Assembly (NCBI GenBank): GCA_036381015.1 | Contig: DASVDR010000029.1 | Location: 32,676-96,675 of the forward strand | DNA: 64,000 nt | Direction of reading: 5' to 3' | Origin: Gammaproteobacteria bacterium | GTDB lineage: Bacteria; Pseudomonadota; Gammaproteobacteria; Steroidobacterales; Rariloculaceae | In this document: piece after piece, positions 61,078 through 64,000 of the stretch | How the letters are laid out: each line of letters starts with the position of its first letter | Numbering within the stretch: the stretch's first letter is position 1 | Translations under genes and position numbers: made by a program | Notes under the pieces: generated by a model | Told to the model about the DNA's origin: nothing | What the model saw: the letters and a program-made list of their open reading frames with translations, nothing else | Databases searched by the model: none

Positions 61078-61338
61078 GGCATGTCCTCTCTTTGTCGACC
61101 AAGCGAGTATCCGCCGCCGCTGCAGCCGGTCAAGTGGCTGCTGGGGTCGGCCACACGAGCGGGCCCCAAGGCACGCGCGACCAGGCCCTTAGCGCACGGG
61201 AGATTCAGGTACCCGAAAGTCGAGGGGGCGGGCCGCCTCCGCCGGGAGGGAGGCTCGATCTGCCGTTATCTACTATCTCGCTTCAACCTGTACCGACGGT
61301 CCCCCTGCTGGCATAACGGTCCCTTATACGGCCGCGAG

Positions 61339-61677
61339 TCACGAGCCGGAGCGTCGCGCCCACCTCGCCGCCGCCTTCTTCAGCGCCTCGAGGCGAGCCC
61401 AGTGCTCGTCGATCGCCTTGCGGCCCGCAGCGGTGATCCGCGCCGTCGTTTGCGGGTACTTGCCGGCGAATCCCTTCGAGAGCGTGATGAGCCCGGCCTG
61501 CTCGAGCTTCGCAAGGTGTTGCGACAGATTGCCCGATTGCAGGCCCGTCAGCCGCTGCAGAAACACGAAATCCGCGGACTCGCACGCCGAGAGCGCGGTC
61601 AGCACCGCGAGCCGCGCCGGCTCGTGCACGAGCTTGTCGGCGGCGATGACCTGTTCGAAAGCCTCGGGCGCTTCCAT
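61339..61677 (-). CDS. Winged-helix transcriptional regulator (ArsR/MarR-like)
   Basis: A 112-residue regulator with a winged helix (PARLAVLTALSACESADFVFLQRLTGLQSGNLSQHLAKLEQAGLI) of the type encoded beside DUF membrane genes. The recognition helix is SGNLSQHLAKLE. It follows the membrane-protein gene by eight bases, so both are one operon, and the palindrome at 62317-62337 is its likely target. Confidence 0.9.
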   Translation of the reverse strand: MEAPEAFEQVIAADKLVHEPARLAVLTALSACESADFVFLQRLTGLQSGNLSQHLAKLEQAGLITLSKGFAGKYPQTTARITAAGRKAIDEHWARLEALKKAAARWARRSGS

Positions 61678-61685
61678 CGTCGCGA

Positions 61686-62270
61686 TCAGTGCGCTCCGTT
61701 CGCTTGCGCGAGCCGCGCGGACTCGAAAGCGCGAACGAGCGTTCGGTGATCCAAGACGCTCATGGCGATCCACACCAACGGGAAGCCGATGGCGAAGACG
61801 TTGCTCCACAGCTCGTCCGGCCCGAGCGGACCCGTGATCGGCGGCCACACGGAGACGATCATCAAGAAGACCCCGACGAGAAGCTTCTGCCAATGGAGCT
61901 CCAAATGGCGCAGCGCGTAGACGGCGAACGCGACGCCGACGGCGAGAAAGCCGAGCTGCACGCGCAGGTCGAGACCGTTCGAAACGAACTGCAGCGCGAA
62001 AAAGCCGGGCACGCCGATCGCGACGACGCGCCAACCGGTGCCGCCGGACGCCGCGACGACGCCGAAACGGCGATCGTAGTAGCGCTTGATCGCATGGGTG
62101 GCCGCGAGCGCAACGGCGGAAGCCAGCAGGAACATCGGCAGGAAGCCGGGGCCTTCGCGGTCGAGCAGGTGGGGCGTCGCGGCCCAGAGGCCGAAGGGGA
62201 TCTGCTCGTACCCTCGCAGATAGCGATAGCTCCGCGTCAGACCGCGAATCCGCTCGGCATTCGAGACCAT
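61686..62270 (-). CDS. Multi-pass membrane protein co-transcribed with the regulator
   Basis: A 194-residue protein with about five hydrophobic helices. A basic N-terminal segment (NAERIRGLTRSYRYLRGYEQIPFGLWAA) precedes them, and a conserved WPPITGPLGPDELWSNVF loop lies near the C-terminus. I chose the ATG at 62270 because GGAGG lies eight bases upstream. The TTG at 62330 would place the operator inside the gene. No family function is known; regulator and membrane protein pairs of this kind are common. Confidence 0.8.
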   Translation of the reverse strand: MVSNAERIRGLTRSYRYLRGYEQIPFGLWAATPHLLDREGPGFLPMFLLASAVALAATHAIKRYYDRRFGVVAASGGTGWRVVAIGVPGFFALQFVSNGLDLRVQLGFLAVGVAFAVYALRHLELHWQKLLVGVFLMIVSVWPPITGPLGPDELWSNVFAIGFPLVWIAMSVLDHRTLVRAFESARLAQANGAH

Positions 62271-62316
62271 CAGCGCCGCCTCCAAACGCATCACTAGCCG
62301 ATGTTCTCGTAGCAGT

Positions 62317-62337
62317 CTAGCTATTGTCAATAACTAG
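62317..62337. promoter_or_regulatory. 21-bp operator over the -35 box of the membrane/regulator operon
   Basis: A near-perfect palindrome with arms CTAGYTATTG and CAATARCTAG around one central base. A TTGACA box lies inside it on the - strand, so binding would block RNA polymerase. The winged-helix regulator at 61339 is the obvious ligand. It lies 47 bases before the chosen start at 62270. Confidence 0.7.
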
Positions 62338-62389
62338 ATATCCGGACACGCTAAGGGCCGGGTCGTAGTAGCGCAGCGGCGTATGGCCT

Positions 62390-62440
62390 CGAGCACGGCG
62401 CGAGCCGCGGCCGGCGATCCGACAGGCGGCTCGCGACCCG
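62390..62440. repeat. REP-like 51-bp element, copy 2
   Basis: The second copy of the element at 58534-58584, with perfect ten-base arms CGCGAGCCGC (62399-62408) and GCGGCTCGCG (62426-62435). It lies in the divergent region before the DUF3500 gene. Confidence 0.65.
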
Positions 62441-62539
62441 GGGATCCCCGCCGCCGGGCAGCGGGGTAGAATCTCCCGAGGCCGAGGCGATCGCGCTGCC
62501 GAGCGCACATCCACAGTGATTCGGAGCAGGGGGAGAGCC

Positions 62540-63559
62540 ATGAGGACGAGAGCGGGCTTCTTGGCGTGCACGGTTCTGGCGGCGAGCGCGGTGTGGGCGG
62601 CCGCATTCGACGATATCGCCGGCGAGATGGCCGACCGCGCCGCGCAGTTTCTCGCTGCGCTCGATGGCCCGAGCCGCGAGCAGGCCACGTTCGCGTTCAC
62701 GGACGACGAGCGCCTGAACTGGCACTTCACTCCCGTCGAGCGCCAGGGGCTGCCGTATCAGCAGCTCGCGCGCGGCGAGCGGCGCCTTGCAGACCGCCTG
62801 CTCGCCACGGCATTGAGCCGCGAGGGCCTCGATAAGGCGTTCGGGATCATGTACCTCGATCAGATCCTCTTCGAGCGGGAGCGCCGCGACATCCGCGATC
62901 CGGACCGCTACTTCGTGTCGATCTTCGGCGAGCCGGGCGCGCACGGCGCCTGGGGCTGGCGCATCGAAGGGCATCATCTTTCGCTGAACGTCACGCTGAA
63001 CGAGGGGCGGCTCGTCTCGACGTCGCCGGCCTTCATGGGCAGCAATCCGGCGATCGTCCGCGACGGTCCGCACGCGGGCATGGAAGTCCTCGCGGACGAG
63101 CAGCGTCTCGGTCGCGAGCTCCTCGCGATGTTCCAAGGGGAAGCACGCGAGCGCGTGATTTTCCGAGCGGAATCGCCGCGGGACATCTTCACGAGCAATT
63201 CGCGCCGCGTCGACATCGGCTCGCCGGTCGGGCTCGCGGTGCGCGACATGATGCCGGAGCAGGCCGATGCGTTGATGGCACTGATCCGCGTTTATCTCGG
63301 CCGCATGCGACAAGAGATCGCCGACGCACAGCTGCAGAAGATCATGCAAGCAGACGTCGGCGCGATTCACTTCGCGTGGGCCGGCAGCGCGCAGCCCGGC
63401 CAGCCGCACTACTACCGAATCCACGGCCCGACCTTCCTGATCGAGTACGACAACACGCAAAACGACGCGAACCACATCCACTCCGTGTGGCGCGATCTCA
63501 CGAACGATTTCGGCTACGACGTTCTCGGCGAGCACTACACGACGTCGCACGTGCTATAA
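62540..63559 (+). CDS. DUF3500 family exported protein
   Basis: A 339-residue protein with a signal peptide ending around VWAAA, followed by DUF3500. Motifs are FTDDERLNWHFTPVERQGLPYQQL, then EPGAHGAWGWRIEGHHLSLN, HYYRIHGPTFLIEYDNTQNDANHIHSVWRD and ending GYDVLGEHYTTSH. The conserved histidines suggest a metalloenzyme, but no reaction is known. I chose the ATG at 62540 (GGGGGAG upstream). A TAGAATC box lies at 62467-62473. Confidence 0.9.
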   Translation: MRTRAGFLACTVLAASAVWAAAFDDIAGEMADRAAQFLAALDGPSREQATFAFTDDERLNWHFTPVERQGLPYQQLARGERRLADRLLATALSREGLDKAFGIMYLDQILFERERRDIRDPDRYFVSIFGEPGAHGAWGWRIEGHHLSLNVTLNEGRLVSTSPAFMGSNPAIVRDGPHAGMEVLADEQRLGRELLAMFQGEARERVIFRAESPRDIFTSNSRRVDIGSPVGLAVRDMMPEQADALMALIRVYLGRMRQEIADAQLQKIMQADVGAIHFAWAGSAQPGQPHYYRIHGPTFLIEYDNTQNDANHIHSVWRDLTNDFGYDVLGEHYTTSHVL

Positions 63560-63610
63560 GCGCACTTCGCCACGAGTAATTCACGGGCCCTTCTTCGCCG
63601 CGACGAAGGA

Positions 63611-64000
63611 TCAAGGCGGCGCTTCCGCCCCGGCAGGCGATGAAGCGGCGCGTGCGCCGGGCGCGTTCGCGTGCTTGGCACCGATGCCCTGCAGCACGAG
63701 CTGCCGAAAGACGGCGTCCATCTCGGCCGGCGGCACGTGCGGCTTGCGCTTCAGGCTCCAGCCGAGCACCGAAAGAAACGTCTCGACGACGAACCGCACG
63801 ACGAGGTCCGCCGGCAATCCCGCGCGCTCGTATCTCGCCAGATCCCGGCGCACGACGTCGGAGAGAAGCCGCCGAATCTCGTTCGTTGCGACCGTGCCGC
63901 CCCGGCCGCCGACGAGCGCCTTGTAGACGTGCTTGTACTCGCAGGCGTGCTCGAACAGCGCGCGGCTGAACGGCAGCGGCTCGCCGCGACGGCCGCCGCG
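63611..64000 (-). CDS. TetR/AcrR-family regulator, C-terminal part (start off the window)
   Basis: About 129 residues open at the window edge. They hold FEHACEYKHVYKALVGGRGG, then IRRLLSDVVRRDLARYE, VVRFVVETFLSVLGWSLKR, and a proline-alanine tail. This pattern is the ligand/dimer domain of TetR proteins (C_33-like). The DNA-binding part lies beyond the window. It is convergent with the DUF3500 gene. Confidence 0.75.
   Translation of the reverse strand, partial: RGGRRGEPLPFSRALFEHACEYKHVYKALVGGRGGTVATNEIRRLLSDVVRRDLARYERAGLPADLVVRFVVETFLSVLGWSLKRKPHVPPAEMDAVFRQLVLQGIGAKHANAPGARAASSPAGAEAPP

Noticed and set aside
1-64000. CRISPR array, tRNA, rRNA, insertion sequence or prophage
   Set aside because: No spaced direct repeats, cloverleaf, rRNA core, transposase motif, integrase or capsid gene was seen. 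Small RNAs cannot be ruled out by eye.

Overview
The window is GC-rich, densely packed bacterial chromosome with no rRNA, tRNA, CRISPR array, integrase or recognisable prophage. Gene content points to a soil or marine gammaproteobacterium of the Steroidobacterales/Woeseiales kind. The pointers are a class GN sortase with its VIT/VWA target, a DUF1552/DUF1592 pair, Tat-exported enzymes, a TonB-dependent receptor, large single-protein MacB/FtsX permeases and GGTGTCWGACACC palindromic repeats. The lineage is inferred from gene families only. Many genes overlap by four bases (ATGA), so translational coupling is common.

Layout. 1-2320: a GntR/ABC-2 export operon with its operator. 2504-6376: an exported protein, a DUF998/TetR divergent pair with an operator, two convergent GFA-family proteins, a broken amphi-Trp gene and a 51-residue protein. 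6470-15432: the first MacB/FtsX permease, a response-regulator-GGDEF-EAL protein coupled to a PAS histidine kinase, a third GFA protein and a TPR protein. 15904-20818: the second permease, a VOC protein, a perfect 14-bp palindrome, a zf-UBP protein, and a serine protease followed by a lipoprotein resembling the protease's own N-terminal domain. 20946-28517: an FAD monooxygenase, an amino-acid permease, an acyl-CoA ligase and a two-subunit molybdenum hydroxylase. 28666-36280: the third permease, an AraC regulator, small proteins, and the sortase/target pair.

36537-38429 holds the most unusual gene: a Clp1/Grc3-like polynucleotide-kinase domain fused to an RNase Z-like nuclease. It is followed by palindromic repeats that probably act as a two-way terminator, an M3 peptidase, and a membrane patatin broken by a frameshift. 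43921-48636 is a three-gene operon of exported hydrolase, DUF1552 and DUF1592 c-type cytochrome. 48723-53639 holds an ankyrin protein and a TonB-dependent receptor.

53685-58406 is a four-gene operon of NIPSNAP protein, PQQ dehydrogenase, Tat-exported ThDP enzyme and cytochrome c. It looks like a periplasmic oxidation pathway. Copies of the palindromic repeat sit inside the start region of the cytochrome gene. 58615-62337 is a decayed stretch: a DHFR-like gene, a broken SRPBCC gene, an orphan PIN toxin-like gene with an extra domain, a fragment of an FG-GAP-like protein, a PNPOx protein, and a small regulator operon with a strong operator. The window ends with a DUF3500 protein and the C-terminus of a TetR regulator.

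At least three genes are broken by frameshifts (near 6082, 43060 and 59245). Read errors cannot be excluded for any of them.
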